Source of the DNA: Kitasatospora sp. MAP5-34 | GTDB taxonomy: Bacteria; Actinomycetota; Actinomycetes; Streptomycetales; Streptomycetaceae | Reading direction: 5' to 3' | DNA length: 64,000 bases | NCBI RefSeq assembly: GCF_029894335.1 | Contig: NZ_JARXZC010000012.1 | Span: forward strand, 62,001-126,000 | Shown here: positions 16,076 through 25,637 of the stretch, piece after piece | Position numbering within the stretch: position 1 is the first letter of the stretch | Layout of the letters: every line of letters begins with the position of its first letter | Translations under genes and position numbers: made by a program | Notes under the pieces: generated by a model | Seen by the model: only the letters and a program-made list of their open reading frames with translations | What the model was told of the DNA's origin: nothing | Database searches by the model: none

Positions 16076-16954
16076 TCAGTAGCCGAACGCCCGGGCCGTG
16101 TTCTCCGCGATGGCCGTCGCGAGTTCGTCCTCGTGGAGACCTCGCGAGGCGGCCATCGACCGCAGCGTGACCGGGATCAGGTACGGCGCGTTGGGGCGGC
16201 CCCGGTACGGGTGCGGAGTGAGGAAGGGGGCGTCCGTCTCGATCAGGATGCGGTCGAGGGGGGTGACGGCTAGGGCGTCGCGCAGGGGCTGGTTGGCCTT
16301 GAAGGTGACGGGGCCGGCGAAGGAGAGGTACCAGCCGTGCTCGGCGCAGATCCTGGCCATCGCGGCGTCGCCGGAGTAGCAGTGGAAGACCGTGCGCTCG
16401 GGAGCGCCCTCCGCCAGCAGCATGGCGATGACGTCCTCGTGGGCGTCGCGGTCGTGGATCACGAGTGCTTTGCCGTGGCGCTTGGCGATCTCGATGTGGC
16501 GGCGGAAGGACTCCTTCTGGATGTCCACGCCCTCGGGCCCGGTCCGGAAGTAGTCGAGCCCGGTCTCGCCGACGGCGAGGACGTGCGGCAGAGCAGCCAG
16601 TGCGTCTATCTCGGCCAGCGCGGCGTCGAGCGCGGCCGAACCACCCGGCGTGCGCTTCTGGCCCGACCAGCCGTCCGGGTCCCCGAGGACCAGGCGCGGC
16701 GCCTCGTTGGGGTGCAGCGCGACGGCCGCGTGCACGGCGTCGAACTCGGCCGCCAGCTCGGCGGCCCAACGCGAACCCGCCACGTCGCAACCCACCTGGA
16801 CGACGGTGGTGACCCCGACCGAGGCCGCCTTGGCGAGGCTCTCAGCGGGGGTGCCGGACTGCATGTCCAGGTGGGTGTGCGAGTCGGCCACCGCGACCGC
16901 CAGCGGAGCGGGCAGCGGCGGTGGGGTCGTCCGGTCTTCGTCCTTGGTGGCCAT
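16076..16954 (-). CDS. tatD: TatD-family metal-dependent hydrolase
   Basis: The 292-aa TIM-barrel protein shows the TatD metal ligands: DSHTHLD (about residue 25), GETGLDYF (Glu), IHDRDAHEDV, FHCYSG and IETDAPFL. Family members are 3'-5' DNases or RNases acting in DNA repair and RNA processing. The N-terminal 20 residues are a charged and Pro-rich extension. The ATG at 16954 lies three bases after the metG stop, so the two are probably one transcript. The metG-tatD order is widely conserved. Confidence 0.92.
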   Translation of the reverse strand: MATKDEDRTTPPPLPAPLAVAVADSHTHLDMQSGTPAESLAKAASVGVTTVVQVGCDVAGSRWAAELAAEFDAVHAAVALHPNEAPRLVLGDPDGWSGQKRTPGGSAALDAALAEIDALAALPHVLAVGETGLDYFRTGPEGVDIQKESFRRHIEIAKRHGKALVIHDRDAHEDVIAMLLAEGAPERTVFHCYSGDAAMARICAEHGWYLSFAGPVTFKANQPLRDALAVTPLDRILIETDAPFLTPHPYRGRPNAPYLIPVTLRSMAASRGLHEDELATAIAENTARAFGY

Positions 16955-16957
16955 GGT

Positions 16958-18562
16958 TCAGACGGCCGGCTTCTCTTCGAGGCGCGGGAAGAGGATCTCG
17001 CCCTTGGTGACGGTCGACCCGGCCGGCAGCCGGCCCCAGTCCGCGACGGTGGCGATGGTCTGGTCGGCGAGCGCGCCCAGCCCGGCTTCGGCGCCCAGCG
17101 AGTCCCAGAGCTTCTCGGCGGTGACCGGCATCAGCGGGTTGAGCAGCACTGCGGTGGCCCGCAGCGCCTCGGCGGCCGTGTAGAGGATGGTGGCGAGCCG
17201 CGCCTGCCCGGCCTCGGACTCGTCCTTGGCGACCTTCCAGGGCTCCTGCTCGGTGAGGTAGCCGTTGACCTGCTTGACGAACTCGAAGATCGCCGCGATG
17301 CCGCCCGCGAAGTCCAGCTCCTCGCCGATCTTCCGGTCGGCGGTCTGCACGGCCGTGGCCAGCCCCTCGGCGACGGCCTGCTCGGCCTCGCCGGCGGCGG
17401 TCGCGGCGGGCAGCGAGCGGTCGAAGTACTTGCCGACCATGGCCGCGACCCGGGAGGCGAGGTTGCCGAAGTCGTTCGCCAGCTCGGAGGTGTACCGGGC
17501 GGTGAAGTCCTCCCAGGAGAACGAGCCGTCGGTGCCGAACGGGATGGCCCGCAGGAAGTAGTACCGGTACGCGTCCACGCCGAAGTGCGCCGTGAGGTCC
17601 TGCGGCGCGATGCCGGTCAGGTTGGACTTCGACATCTTCTCGCCGCCGACCATCAGCCAGCCGTTGGCGACGACCCGCTTGGGCAGCGGCAGCCCGGCGG
17701 CCATCAGCATCGCGGGCCAGATCACCGCGTGGAAGCGCAGGATGTCCTTGCCGACCAGGTGCACGGAGGCGGGCCACAGCCGGGCGAAGCGCTCGGGGTC
17801 GGCGCCGTACCCGGCGGCGGTGAGGTAGTTCTGCAGCGCGTCCACCCACACGTAGAGCACGTGCTTCTCGTCCCAGGGCAGCGGCACACCCCAGTCGAAG
17901 GTGGAGCGGGAGATCGACAGGTCCTGCAGCCCCTGCTCCACGAAGCGCAGCACCTCGTTGCGCGCGGAGGCGGGCGCGATGAAGTCGGGGTTGGCGGCGT
18001 AGAACTCGAGCAGCTTCGGCCCGTACGCGGAGAGGCGGAAGAAGTAGTTCTCCTCCTCCAGCCACTCGACCGGCTTCTTGTGGACCGGGCAGAGCTTCAC
18101 GTCGTCCGTCGCGCCGGGGAGCAGCTCGGCGGGGAGCTTGTACTCCTCGCAGCCGACGCAGTACGGGCCCTCGTAGCCGCCCTTGTAGATCTCGCCCTTG
18201 TCGTGCAGGTCCTGGACGAACTCCTGCACGCGGTCGGTGTGCCGCTGCTCGGTCGTCCGGATGAAGTCGTCGTTCGCGATGTTCAGGTGCTGCCAGAGCG
18301 GCTTCCAGGCGTCCTCGACCAGCTTGTCGCACCACTCCTGCGGGGTGACGCCGTTGGCGTCGGCGGTCCGCATGATCTTCTGGCCGTGCTCGTCGGTACC
18401 GGTGAGGTACCACACCTGCTCGCCGCGCTGGCGGTGCCAGCGGGTGAGTACGTCGCCCGCGACGGTCGTGTACGCGTGGCCCAGGTGCGGGCGGTCGTTC
18501 ACGTAGTAGATCGGGGTGGTGACGTAGTACGCCGAGGTGGTGTTGTCTGCAGAGGCCGCCAT
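16958..18562 (-). CDS. metG: Methionyl-tRNA synthetase
   Basis: The 534-aa class I synthetase has PIYYVNDRPHLGHAYTT (HIGH motif as HLGH), a CxxC/CPxH metal knuckle (CVGCEEYKL ... LCPVHKKP, about residues 134-162) and GGEKMSKSN (KMSKS loop, about 312). A helical anticodon-binding domain follows. It charges tRNA-Met in the cytoplasm. There is no C-terminal dimerisation domain, which is normal for this subgroup. The ATG at 18562 lacks a clear ribosome site. tatD follows three bases downstream. Confidence 0.95.
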   Translation of the reverse strand: MAASADNTTSAYYVTTPIYYVNDRPHLGHAYTTVAGDVLTRWHRQRGEQVWYLTGTDEHGQKIMRTADANGVTPQEWCDKLVEDAWKPLWQHLNIANDDFIRTTEQRHTDRVQEFVQDLHDKGEIYKGGYEGPYCVGCEEYKLPAELLPGATDDVKLCPVHKKPVEWLEEENYFFRLSAYGPKLLEFYAANPDFIAPASARNEVLRFVEQGLQDLSISRSTFDWGVPLPWDEKHVLYVWVDALQNYLTAAGYGADPERFARLWPASVHLVGKDILRFHAVIWPAMLMAAGLPLPKRVVANGWLMVGGEKMSKSNLTGIAPQDLTAHFGVDAYRYYFLRAIPFGTDGSFSWEDFTARYTSELANDFGNLASRVAAMVGKYFDRSLPAATAAGEAEQAVAEGLATAVQTADRKIGEELDFAGGIAAIFEFVKQVNGYLTEQEPWKVAKDESEAGQARLATILYTAAEALRATAVLLNPLMPVTAEKLWDSLGAEAGLGALADQTIATVADWGRLPAGSTVTKGEILFPRLEEKPAV

Positions 18563-18651
18563 GGCCGAAATCTTAGCCGCGCGAACGAACCGCCCTCGAC
18601 CCGATTCTTCGAGGGCGGTGACGTCCGGGCGGCGGTTACGGGCGGCGGCGT

Positions 18652-19083
18652 TCAGGCGGCCCGGCGGGAGAAGCGCTGGTACCAGCGGCGGCGCGGCTCG
18701 CCCGACACCGGCACCGGCGCGGCGGAGGCGGGCTCGGCGTGCGGGGCGAAGCCCGGTGCCGGGTACACCGAGTGCTCGGCCGTGGCCACCCGGCCCTCCC
18801 GCATGATGCGGACGGTGTGCCCGCCGCAGCCCGGGCAGGTCGGCTTGAGCAGCGGCGAGGGGACCCGGACGCCGTTGGCGTGGTACTCGATCACGGTGTT
18901 CCCGTCCCGGGCCACGTGGTGCTCGATGTCGTACGCCTGCTCCCACCCGTAGCCGCAGCTCAGGCAGGCGAAGGAGTACGCCTCCCGCACGGTCTCCAGG
19001 GGGATGTGCGGCCGGGTGGTCAGCCCGACAGCCGCGTCGCTGCTCAGCTTGCCACTCAGAGGGCTACCGATGGTCTCGCTCAT
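18652..19083 (-). CDS. Conserved actinomycete zinc-ribbon protein
   Basis: The 143-aa protein has two CxxC pairs, CLSCGYGW (about residue 37) and CPGCGG (about 80). They are separated by a stretch with EHHVARDGNTVIEYHANGVRVPSP and probably hold one zinc ion. The C-terminus is basic (RRRWYQRFSRRAA). There is no membrane helix or signal peptide. I recognise it only as a conserved Streptomyces-type protein with no known function. The ATG at 19083 is chosen over upstream starts because the upstream extension is low-quality and unconserved in character. The 243-bp gap to rsmI (19084-19326) holds only short hairpins, such as TGGCTC/GAGCCA at 19182-19200. Confidence 0.75.
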   Translation of the reverse strand: MSETIGSPLSGKLSSDAAVGLTTRPHIPLETVREAYSFACLSCGYGWEQAYDIEHHVARDGNTVIEYHANGVRVPSPLLKPTCPGCGGHTVRIMREGRVATAEHSVYPAPGFAPHAEPASAAPVPVSGEPRRRWYQRFSRRAA

Positions 19084-19326
19084 AGCCGTCTCCCAGCGCC
19101 CTCCGGACGTTCGTCCGGCTCGGGTCTTCCATCCCAGGGAATGCCCCGGATCCTCACTCCGCCACCCGGCTTGCCAAGACTTGGCTCTGAATTGGAGCCA
19201 CCTGTACGAAGTCAGGGCCAAAGCTTCAGCTCAGCGGGCGTTTATCGAGTGCTCCTTACCCAAGGTACGACCACGAAAAGCGGCAGGCACCACCCTGTGC
19301 GGGGTCAGAATCCGCTGTCCGGGCGA

Positions 19327-20169
19327 CTACTTGATCTTCGCGGCCACCACCGCGTCGAAGACCTCGCGCTTGGGCAGGCCCAGCTCGATCGCGACGGCCG
19401 CGATGGCCTCCTTGCGGTGCTCCCCGGCCTCCTCGCGGGCGGCGACCCGGCGGGCCAGCTCCTCGGGGGTCAGCGAGGACGGCGCGGCGGGCGGGGCGCC
19501 CGCGACGACCACGGTGATCTCGCCCCGGACGCCTTCGGCGGCCCAGGTGGCGAGTTCGCCGAGCGGGCCGCGCTTGACCTCCTCGTACGTCTTGGTCAGC
19601 TCGCGGCAGACGGCGGCGGGGCGGTCGGCGCCGAACGCCTCCGCCATCGCGGTGAGCGACTCGGCGATCCGGTGCGGGGCCTCGAAGAAGACCATGGTGC
19701 GGGGCTCGGTGGCGACCTCGGCGAGCTGGCGGGCGCGGTCGCCGGTCTTGCGGGGCAGGAAGCCCTCGAAGGTGAAGCGGTCCACCGGCAGCCCGGAGAG
19801 CGCGAGCGCGGTGAGCACGGCGGACGGGCCCGGCACGGCGGTGACCTTGATGCCGACCGCGACGGCGGCGTCCACCAGGCGGTAGCCGGGGTCGGAGACC
19901 GACGGCATCCCCGCGTCGGTGACCAGCAGCACCCGGGCACCGCCCTGGAGCGCCTCGACCAGCTCCGGGGTGCGGGCCACCTCGTTGCCCTCGAAGTAGG
20001 AGAGCACCCGGCCGGTCGGGGTCACGCCGAGGGCCTGGGTGAGGCGGCGCAGCCTCCGGGTGTCCTCGGCGGCGATCACGTCCGCCGAGGTCAGCTCGGT
20101 GAGCAGCCGGGGCGGGGCGTCGGAGACGTCGCCGATGGGGGTCCCTGCGAGTACGAGTACACCTGTCAC
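19327..20169 (-). CDS. rsmI: 16S rRNA (cytidine1402-2'-O)-methyltransferase
   Basis: The 280-aa tetrapyrrole-methylase-fold protein has LAGTPIGDVSDAPPR near the N-terminus, then AAEDTRRLRRL, VTDAGMPSVSDPGYRLV, VPGPSAVLTALALSGLP and FFEAPHRIAES, the RsmI series. It 2'-O-methylates C1402 in the 30S decoding centre with SAM. The GTG at 20169 is the natural start; a longer reading frame upstream has no conserved residues. It is divergent from the pmt gene, 128 bp away. Confidence 0.93.
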   Translation of the reverse strand: MTGVLVLAGTPIGDVSDAPPRLLTELTSADVIAAEDTRRLRRLTQALGVTPTGRVLSYFEGNEVARTPELVEALQGGARVLLVTDAGMPSVSDPGYRLVDAAVAVGIKVTAVPGPSAVLTALALSGLPVDRFTFEGFLPRKTGDRARQLAEVATEPRTMVFFEAPHRIAESLTAMAEAFGADRPAAVCRELTKTYEEVKRGPLGELATWAAEGVRGEITVVVAGAPPAAPSSLTPEELARRVAAREEAGEHRKEAIAAVAIELGLPKREVFDAVVAAKIK

Positions 20170-20262
20170 AGGCCCATCCTCGCAGTAGTCGGGGCCGTTC
20201 CCGCGCGGCCGGACACCGCCCCGGCCGATTGGTGACGAACCGGGCAGCTTCGGAGCGGCCCA

Positions 20263-20290
20263 TTGCCCGCTCATCGCGCGCCCCTACGAT
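20263..20290 (+). promoter_or_regulatory. Promoter giving a leaderless pmt transcript
   Basis: TTGCCC (20263-20268) and TACGAT (20285-20290) are separated by 16 bp. The GTG start codon follows the -10 by seven bases, where transcription should begin. The transcript is therefore probably leaderless; no ribosome-binding sequence is present. Confidence 0.6.
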
Positions 20291-20297
20291 GTGGCGG

Positions 20298-22133
20298 GTG
20301 AGCGGCGACCTGGCACCTGAGACGCCTATTGGCGTGGACCACACCGAGCAGGGTGGCGTGGATCTGCTGAGCGGCACCCCCGTCGTGCCCGCGCAGCGCG
20401 AGGCCGGGCCGGTGCGCTCGGCCTGGCAGCGCGGACTGGAGCGGTACGGGTACCGGGCGCCGGACCGCTCCGGCTACGCCGAGCGGCTGGTGCCGCCGAT
20501 GCCGGACGGCCGGGGGGTGACGCCGCGCCGGGTGCCGCCGTCGCCGCTGCTCGCCCGCCTGGGCATCGTGCTCCCGGCGGCGCTCTGGTCGTGGCTGGTC
20601 CGCTGGGCGGGCTGGCTCGGGCCGATCGGGGTGGCGCTGTTCGGCGGCCTGCTGCGGTTCACCAGCCTGGGGCAGCCGAACGCGGTCATCTTCGACGAGA
20701 CGTACTACGCCAAGGACGCGTACTCGCTCTGGCACGGCGGCTACGAGACCAACTGGCCGGACGACGCCAACAACAAGATCCTCGGCTCGCCGCAGTCCAT
20801 CCCGTTCCGCACCGACCCGTCGTACATCGTCCATCCGCCGGTCGGGAAGTGGGTGATAGGTCTCGGCGAGCAGCTGTTCGGGATGCATCCGTTCGGCTGG
20901 CGGTTCATGGTGGCGCTGCTCGGCACGGTGTCGATCCTGATGCTCGCCCGGATCGGGCGCCGGCTGTTCCGGTCGACGCTGCTGGGCTGCGTGGCCGGGC
21001 TGCTGCTGTCGGTGGACGGGCTGCACTTCGTGATGAGCCGCTCGGCGCTGCTCGACCTGGTGGTGATGTTCTGGTTCCTGGCCGCCTTCGGCTTCATGCT
21101 GCTCGACCGGGACCGGACCAGGGCCCTGATCGCCCGCCGGACGGCCGACCGCCCCGGCGGGGACTGGCTGCTGCTCGGCTGGCGCCCGTACCGGCTGGCC
21201 GCCGCCGTCTCGATCGGGCTGATGGGCGCGACCAAGTGGAGCGGCATGTACGTGCTGGTCGCGTTCTGGCTGCTCGGCGTCTGCTGGGACGTCGGCGCCC
21301 GGCGGCTCGCGGGCTCCCGGAGCCCGCTGCTGTACGGGCTCTGGGACGCGACCGTCGCCGGGCCGCTGCTCCTGCTGGTGGCGAGCACGGTGTACGTCGC
21401 CTCCTGGACGGGCTGGTTCCTGAGCAGCACGGCACCCGACAAGGGCGGCTACGGGCGGGACTGGGCGCTGCACCGCGCCGGGCTCTCGCCGGAGTACGTC
21501 CAGGGCGTCCGGATGCCGTTCCGGGTGGACCTGACCTGGGTGCCGGACGCGCTGCGCAGCCTCTGGCACTACCACGCGTCGATGTACGACTTCCATACTC
21601 ATCTGACCAGCCCCCACACGTACCAGTCGAGCCCGTGGAGCTGGCTGGTCCAGGGCCGGCCGGTGTCGTACTTCTACGACTCGCCGAAGCTCGGCCAGAA
21701 CGGTTGCAAGGTCAACGAGTGCGCCCGCGAGGTGCTCGCGATAGGCACGCCGCTGCTGTGGTGGGCGGGCACGGTGGCGCTGGTGTACTGCCTGTACCGC
21801 TGGGCGCTGCGGCGGGACTGGCGGGCCGGTGCGGTGCTCTGCGCGGTGGCGGCCGGGTACCTGCCGTGGTTCCTGTACCCGACCCGGACGATCTTCCTCT
21901 TCTACGCGGTGGCCTTCGTCCCGTTCCTGGTGCTCGCGCTGACGATGATGATCGGGGCGATGATCGGGCCGAAGAACGCCTCGCGGGACCGCAGGACGGT
22001 CGGCGTCGTGGGTGCGGGGCTGCTGATCGTCGCGATCATGTGGAACTTCCTGTACTTCTACCCGCTGTACACGGGACAGACGATCCCGATGGACGCCTGG
22101 CGGGCCCGGATGTGGTTCACCAGCTGGATCTGA
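20298..22133 (+). CDS. pmt: Protein O-mannosyltransferase (GT39)
   Basis: The 611-aa polytopic protein has the PMT acidic motif FDETYYAKDAYSLW in its first external loop (about residue 133), then HPPVGKW and a C-terminal half with several helices. It transfers mannose from polyprenyl-phosphate-mannose to Ser/Thr of secreted proteins; in Streptomyces this modifies lipoproteins and penicillin-binding proteins. About 90 cytoplasmic residues precede the first helix. The GTG at 20298 is chosen because a good promoter ends seven bases before it; an ATG lies three codons upstream. The PBP gene follows after 113 bp. Confidence 0.92.
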   Translation: MSGDLAPETPIGVDHTEQGGVDLLSGTPVVPAQREAGPVRSAWQRGLERYGYRAPDRSGYAERLVPPMPDGRGVTPRRVPPSPLLARLGIVLPAALWSWLVRWAGWLGPIGVALFGGLLRFTSLGQPNAVIFDETYYAKDAYSLWHGGYETNWPDDANNKILGSPQSIPFRTDPSYIVHPPVGKWVIGLGEQLFGMHPFGWRFMVALLGTVSILMLARIGRRLFRSTLLGCVAGLLLSVDGLHFVMSRSALLDLVVMFWFLAAFGFMLLDRDRTRALIARRTADRPGGDWLLLGWRPYRLAAAVSIGLMGATKWSGMYVLVAFWLLGVCWDVGARRLAGSRSPLLYGLWDATVAGPLLLLVASTVYVASWTGWFLSSTAPDKGGYGRDWALHRAGLSPEYVQGVRMPFRVDLTWVPDALRSLWHYHASMYDFHTHLTSPHTYQSSPWSWLVQGRPVSYFYDSPKLGQNGCKVNECAREVLAIGTPLLWWAGTVALVYCLYRWALRRDWRAGAVLCAVAAGYLPWFLYPTRTIFLFYAVAFVPFLVLALTMMIGAMIGPKNASRDRRTVGVVGAGLLIVAIMWNFLYFYPLYTGQTIPMDAWRARMWFTSWI

Positions 22134-22246
22134 CACAACGGTATGTCCCGAAACGATGACAACCCGGGCCCTGGGGCATGTGCTCCAGCACTCCGTGCCT
22201 AGGGTGACTCGACCGTACCGACAGCCAGACCAACGGGGGACCGCAC

Positions 22247-23926
22247 ATGAACAAGGGCGGAAAGATCGCCATCGCCACCGTCTGCACCATCATGCTCGGC
22301 GTGGGTGGCTACGGCGCGTACTCCATAACCAGCTCGCTGACCAGCAGCTCCACGACGGCCACGAAGACCCCGAAGCCCCGGACGGTGCTGGACCAGCCGC
22401 CCAGCGCCGACCAGGCCGCCACCGGCGCGAAGGCCTTCCTGGACGCCTGGTCCAGCGGCAACCTGACGGCCGCCGCCGCCCTGACGGACGCACCGGACGC
22501 GGCCATGACCGCGCTCACCGCCTTCCAGACCAACGTGAAGCCGAGCGCGCTCACCCTCGTGCCCGGCCCTGCGGGGCAGCCCGTCTCCACCCCCTCGCCC
22601 TCCCCGAGCTCCTCGGTCTCCGGCGCGCCGGTGTCCCTGCCCGCCAACCAGGTGGCGCTCGGTTTCAAGGCCACGGTCGAGTTCGCCGGTACCACGAACG
22701 TCTGGAACTACACCGGCGCGCTCGGACTGGAACAGATGAGCGACGGCAAGGCCGCCGTGCACTGGACGCCGACCGTGATCCACCCGCACCTGGCCGACGG
22801 CGAGAGCATGGCGGTGAAGGCGGTCTTCGCGCCGCCGTCCTCCGTGGTGGACCGCCACGGCAAGTCCCTGAAGGGCTTCGCCTCGCTCGACCAGCTGCTC
22901 GGCTCGTTCAACAACGCGGCCGCCGGGACGCCGGGCGACGCCGGCCAGAGCGTGGTGATCACCGACAGCTCGGGCAAGAAGCCGGACGAGAAGCTCTTCG
23001 CGATCACCGACCCCAAGCCCGGGAAGCCGCTCAGCCTGACCCTCGACGCCAAGGTGCAGGCCGCCGCCGAGGCCGCGCTGAACAGCGCCGGCTCCGGCCT
23101 GTCCGGTTCGGTGGTCGCGATCGAGCCGAGCACCGGGAACATCCTGGCCATCGCCAACAGCCCGGCCACCTACAACCGGGCCTTCCTCGCCGCGCTCGCC
23201 CCCGGCTCGACCATGAAGGTGATCGACGCCGCCGCGCTGCTGGAGGCCGGCATCAGCCCCAGCGCGAACATGCAGTGCCCCGACCACACGGTGGTGTCCG
23301 GGCAGACCATCACCAACGACGAGAAGGGCGACCACCTGGACTACACGTTCGCCCAGGACTTCGCCCAGTCCTGCAACACCGCCTTCATCCAGCAGGGCAT
23401 GAAGACGCTGACCGGCAGCCAGCAGGCGGACACCGCGAAGGAGGTCTTCGGCCTCGGCCCGGTCTGGTCGACCGGGCTCAAGATCCAGCCGCCGAAGATC
23501 CCCGTGCCCACCACCGCCAACCAGCGGGCCTCCGACCTGATCGGCCAGGGCACCATCACGATGAGCGCGCTGGCCATGGCCTCGGTCTCGGCGACCGTCC
23601 AGAACGGCACCTTCCACCAGCCGATCCTGGTCCCCGGATCCACTCAGCTCCCCGCCGACCGCAACCTCTCCAGCAGCACCCTGGACGCACTGCGCAGCAT
23701 GATGCGGCAGGTCGTCACCGGCGGCACCGCAGCCGGCGTGTCCGGGATGCCCAGCGGGTCGGGCGCGAAGACCGGCACCGCCGAGGTCGGCAACCAGGCC
23801 AAGTCCAACAGCTGGTTCACCGCCTTCAGTGGCAACCTCGCGGTGGCCGTCGAGGTCGAGAACGGCGGCCACGGCGCGGACACGGCCGGACCGGTGGCGG
23901 CCAAGGTCCTCCAGGTCGGCAACTGA
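22247..23926 (+). CDS. Penicillin-binding protein with NTF2-like N-domain and transpeptidase domain
   Basis: The 559-aa protein has an N-terminal membrane anchor (residues 6-28) and an NTF2-like MecA_N domain (about 50-170). A Ser-rich linker is inside that region. The transpeptidase domain has the catalytic PGSTMK (SxxK, Ser near 323), SCNTAF (SxN) and AKTGTAE (KTG). The class lacks a glycosyltransferase domain and cross-links peptidoglycan at the outer membrane face. It may have reduced beta-lactam affinity as in MecA relatives, which is inference. The ATG at 22247 follows a GGGGGA run. It is a likely O-mannosylation client of the adjacent Pmt, also inference. Confidence 0.9.
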   Translation: MNKGGKIAIATVCTIMLGVGGYGAYSITSSLTSSSTTATKTPKPRTVLDQPPSADQAATGAKAFLDAWSSGNLTAAAALTDAPDAAMTALTAFQTNVKPSALTLVPGPAGQPVSTPSPSPSSSVSGAPVSLPANQVALGFKATVEFAGTTNVWNYTGALGLEQMSDGKAAVHWTPTVIHPHLADGESMAVKAVFAPPSSVVDRHGKSLKGFASLDQLLGSFNNAAAGTPGDAGQSVVITDSSGKKPDEKLFAITDPKPGKPLSLTLDAKVQAAAEAALNSAGSGLSGSVVAIEPSTGNILAIANSPATYNRAFLAALAPGSTMKVIDAAALLEAGISPSANMQCPDHTVVSGQTITNDEKGDHLDYTFAQDFAQSCNTAFIQQGMKTLTGSQQADTAKEVFGLGPVWSTGLKIQPPKIPVPTTANQRASDLIGQGTITMSALAMASVSATVQNGTFHQPILVPGSTQLPADRNLSSSTLDALRSMMRQVVTGGTAAGVSGMPSGSGAKTGTAEVGNQAKSNSWFTAFSGNLAVAVEVENGGHGADTAGPVAAKVLQVGN

Positions 23927-23971
23927 GACCGACCGGCAATCGGGGGCGGCCCAGGTGCGTACGGCTGCGGG

Positions 23972-25591
23972 TCAGGCCTTGCCGTAGACCGCCGCGACGT
24001 TGTCGGTGGCCGGGTGGGTGTGGGCGGCCGGGCCGGTGGCGAAGGCCCGGAGGAGGTTCTCGGTGACCTTCTGGGTGAGGTCTCCGGCCTTGGCGTCCAT
24101 GCCGTGGTCCCCGCCGCCGCCCGGGCCCTGGGCGTCGAGGGCCTCGACCCACCGCATGGTGCCGCTGCCGAAGACCCCGGCACCGCTCGGCGCGGTGTAG
24201 TAGGCGGCGTCGGAGTAGCTGTGGCGGCCTTCGCAGACCACCGGGGAGTGGGCCAGGATCTCGATCGGGCGGGGTGTCGGGAAGCCGGTGTCGACCCGGT
24301 CGTACTCGACGCCGACCAGGTGCGGGAAGCTGTCGCCCTTCTGCACACCCGTCCCCGCGAACAGCCAGTGGCCGGGGTTGGTGACCACGTACGGGGCGTC
24401 CACCGGGTAGCCGTCGTAGATCACGCCGAGCAGCGAGCTCTCCGGGTCGGCGCCGGGCGGGGAGCGGAAGTCGGTGGTGGCGGGCTTGCCCGCCTGGTAG
24501 CCGGGGTCGTCCTTGTACGCGGTCTTGTAGCAGACCACCACCCGGCCGGGGCCCAGCTCGGACGGGTCGTAGCGGACTCGGCGGAAGCAGCAGTTGGCTC
24601 CCAGGATCGCCACGTTCGTCCCGGCGTCACGGGCGGCGGTGACGTGCTGCCGCTGCTCGGGCGACCAGTACTCGTCGTGGCCCAGCGAGATCACGGCGGT
24701 GGCGCCCCGCAGCAGATCGGGCTCGGCCGCCAGCTCGACCCCGGTGACGTACGCGAGCGGGAGGCCGAGCCGCTCGGCCAGGGCGATCAGCGGGGCCTCG
24801 TACGTCAGGAAGAGCCCCGCGCCGTCGTCGTACTGGTACGGGCGGTCGAAGGTGACCTGGAGCGAGCGGGTCGGCAGGCCGCCGCTCGGACCGTTGTAGA
24901 GGTTGTAGCCGCCCCACTCGTTGTACGCCTGCCAGGTGGCGACGGCGTTCACGATCACGGTCTTCCCGGCGGTGGTACGGGATCGGACGGTGACGGGCAC
25001 GAAGCGCTGTCCCGCACCACCGTCGGCGTCCAGGCGGAGCAGGTAGCTGCCCTCCGGCCAGCCCGTGGTGTCGACGGTGGTGGTCCTCGCCCAGCCCGTC
25101 CGGACCATCCGGGTCTTCGGGTCGACGGTGGCGGCGGGCTGCTTCTGGCCCGCGATACGAGCAGACTTCCAGACCAGCCGGGCCCGGGCACCGCCGTACC
25201 AGCCCATCCGGTACGCCGAAACGGTGAATCCGGGCGCGGTGGTGGACACGTGCAGGCCGAACTGGTCGCCGGGGAACACGCTCACCCGGTCGGCGAAGCC
25301 CTCGACGGCCCGCTGCGGACCGGCGTTGGAGACACCCCAGTCGGCGTTGCCCGGGCGGGCGTTCTCGGCCTGGGCGCTCGGGCTCGCGGACGGGCTCGGG
25401 CTCGCCGTGCCGGTGCCGTCCACTGCGTTGCCCCGCAGGTCGGCGGACGCGCCCGATCCCAGCGCGCCGGGCCCGCAGGCGCTCAGCCCTGCCGCCGCGC
25501 CGACGGCCAGCCCGAGGAAACGCCGCCGGTTGGTGCCCGGGATGCTCCCGGGCACCGCTCCGGTGTCCTGCGGACGCTGCTGCTCATCCAT
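23972..25591 (-). CDS. Tat-exported lipoprotein with N,N-dimethylformamidase beta-subunit-like domain
   Basis: The 539-aa protein has the twin-arginine motif NRRRFLGLAVGAAAG followed by the lipobox LSAC, so it is probably exported folded and lipid-anchored. After a Ser/Pro linker (about residues 55-75) comes an Ig-like strand region, then a domain with AVATWQAYNEWGGYNLYNG, TYEAPLIALAERLGL and SLGHDEYWSPEQR. This resembles the C-terminal domain of N,N-dimethylformamidase large subunits. The natural substrate is unknown. The ATG at 25591 has AGGAG eight bases upstream. It converges on the PBP gene with 45 bp between. Confidence 0.8.
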   Translation of the reverse strand: MDEQQRPQDTGAVPGSIPGTNRRRFLGLAVGAAAGLSACGPGALGSGASADLRGNAVDGTGTASPSPSASPSAQAENARPGNADWGVSNAGPQRAVEGFADRVSVFPGDQFGLHVSTTAPGFTVSAYRMGWYGGARARLVWKSARIAGQKQPAATVDPKTRMVRTGWARTTTVDTTGWPEGSYLLRLDADGGAGQRFVPVTVRSRTTAGKTVIVNAVATWQAYNEWGGYNLYNGPSGGLPTRSLQVTFDRPYQYDDGAGLFLTYEAPLIALAERLGLPLAYVTGVELAAEPDLLRGATAVISLGHDEYWSPEQRQHVTAARDAGTNVAILGANCCFRRVRYDPSELGPGRVVVCYKTAYKDDPGYQAGKPATTDFRSPPGADPESSLLGVIYDGYPVDAPYVVTNPGHWLFAGTGVQKGDSFPHLVGVEYDRVDTGFPTPRPIEILAHSPVVCEGRHSYSDAAYYTAPSGAGVFGSGTMRWVEALDAQGPGGGGDHGMDAKAGDLTQKVTENLLRAFATGPAAHTHPATDNVAAVYGKA

Positions 25592-25637
25592 GCGATCGAC
25601 TCCTGTGCCGCCGGCCCAGCCTGTCTTCTGCCGCCCC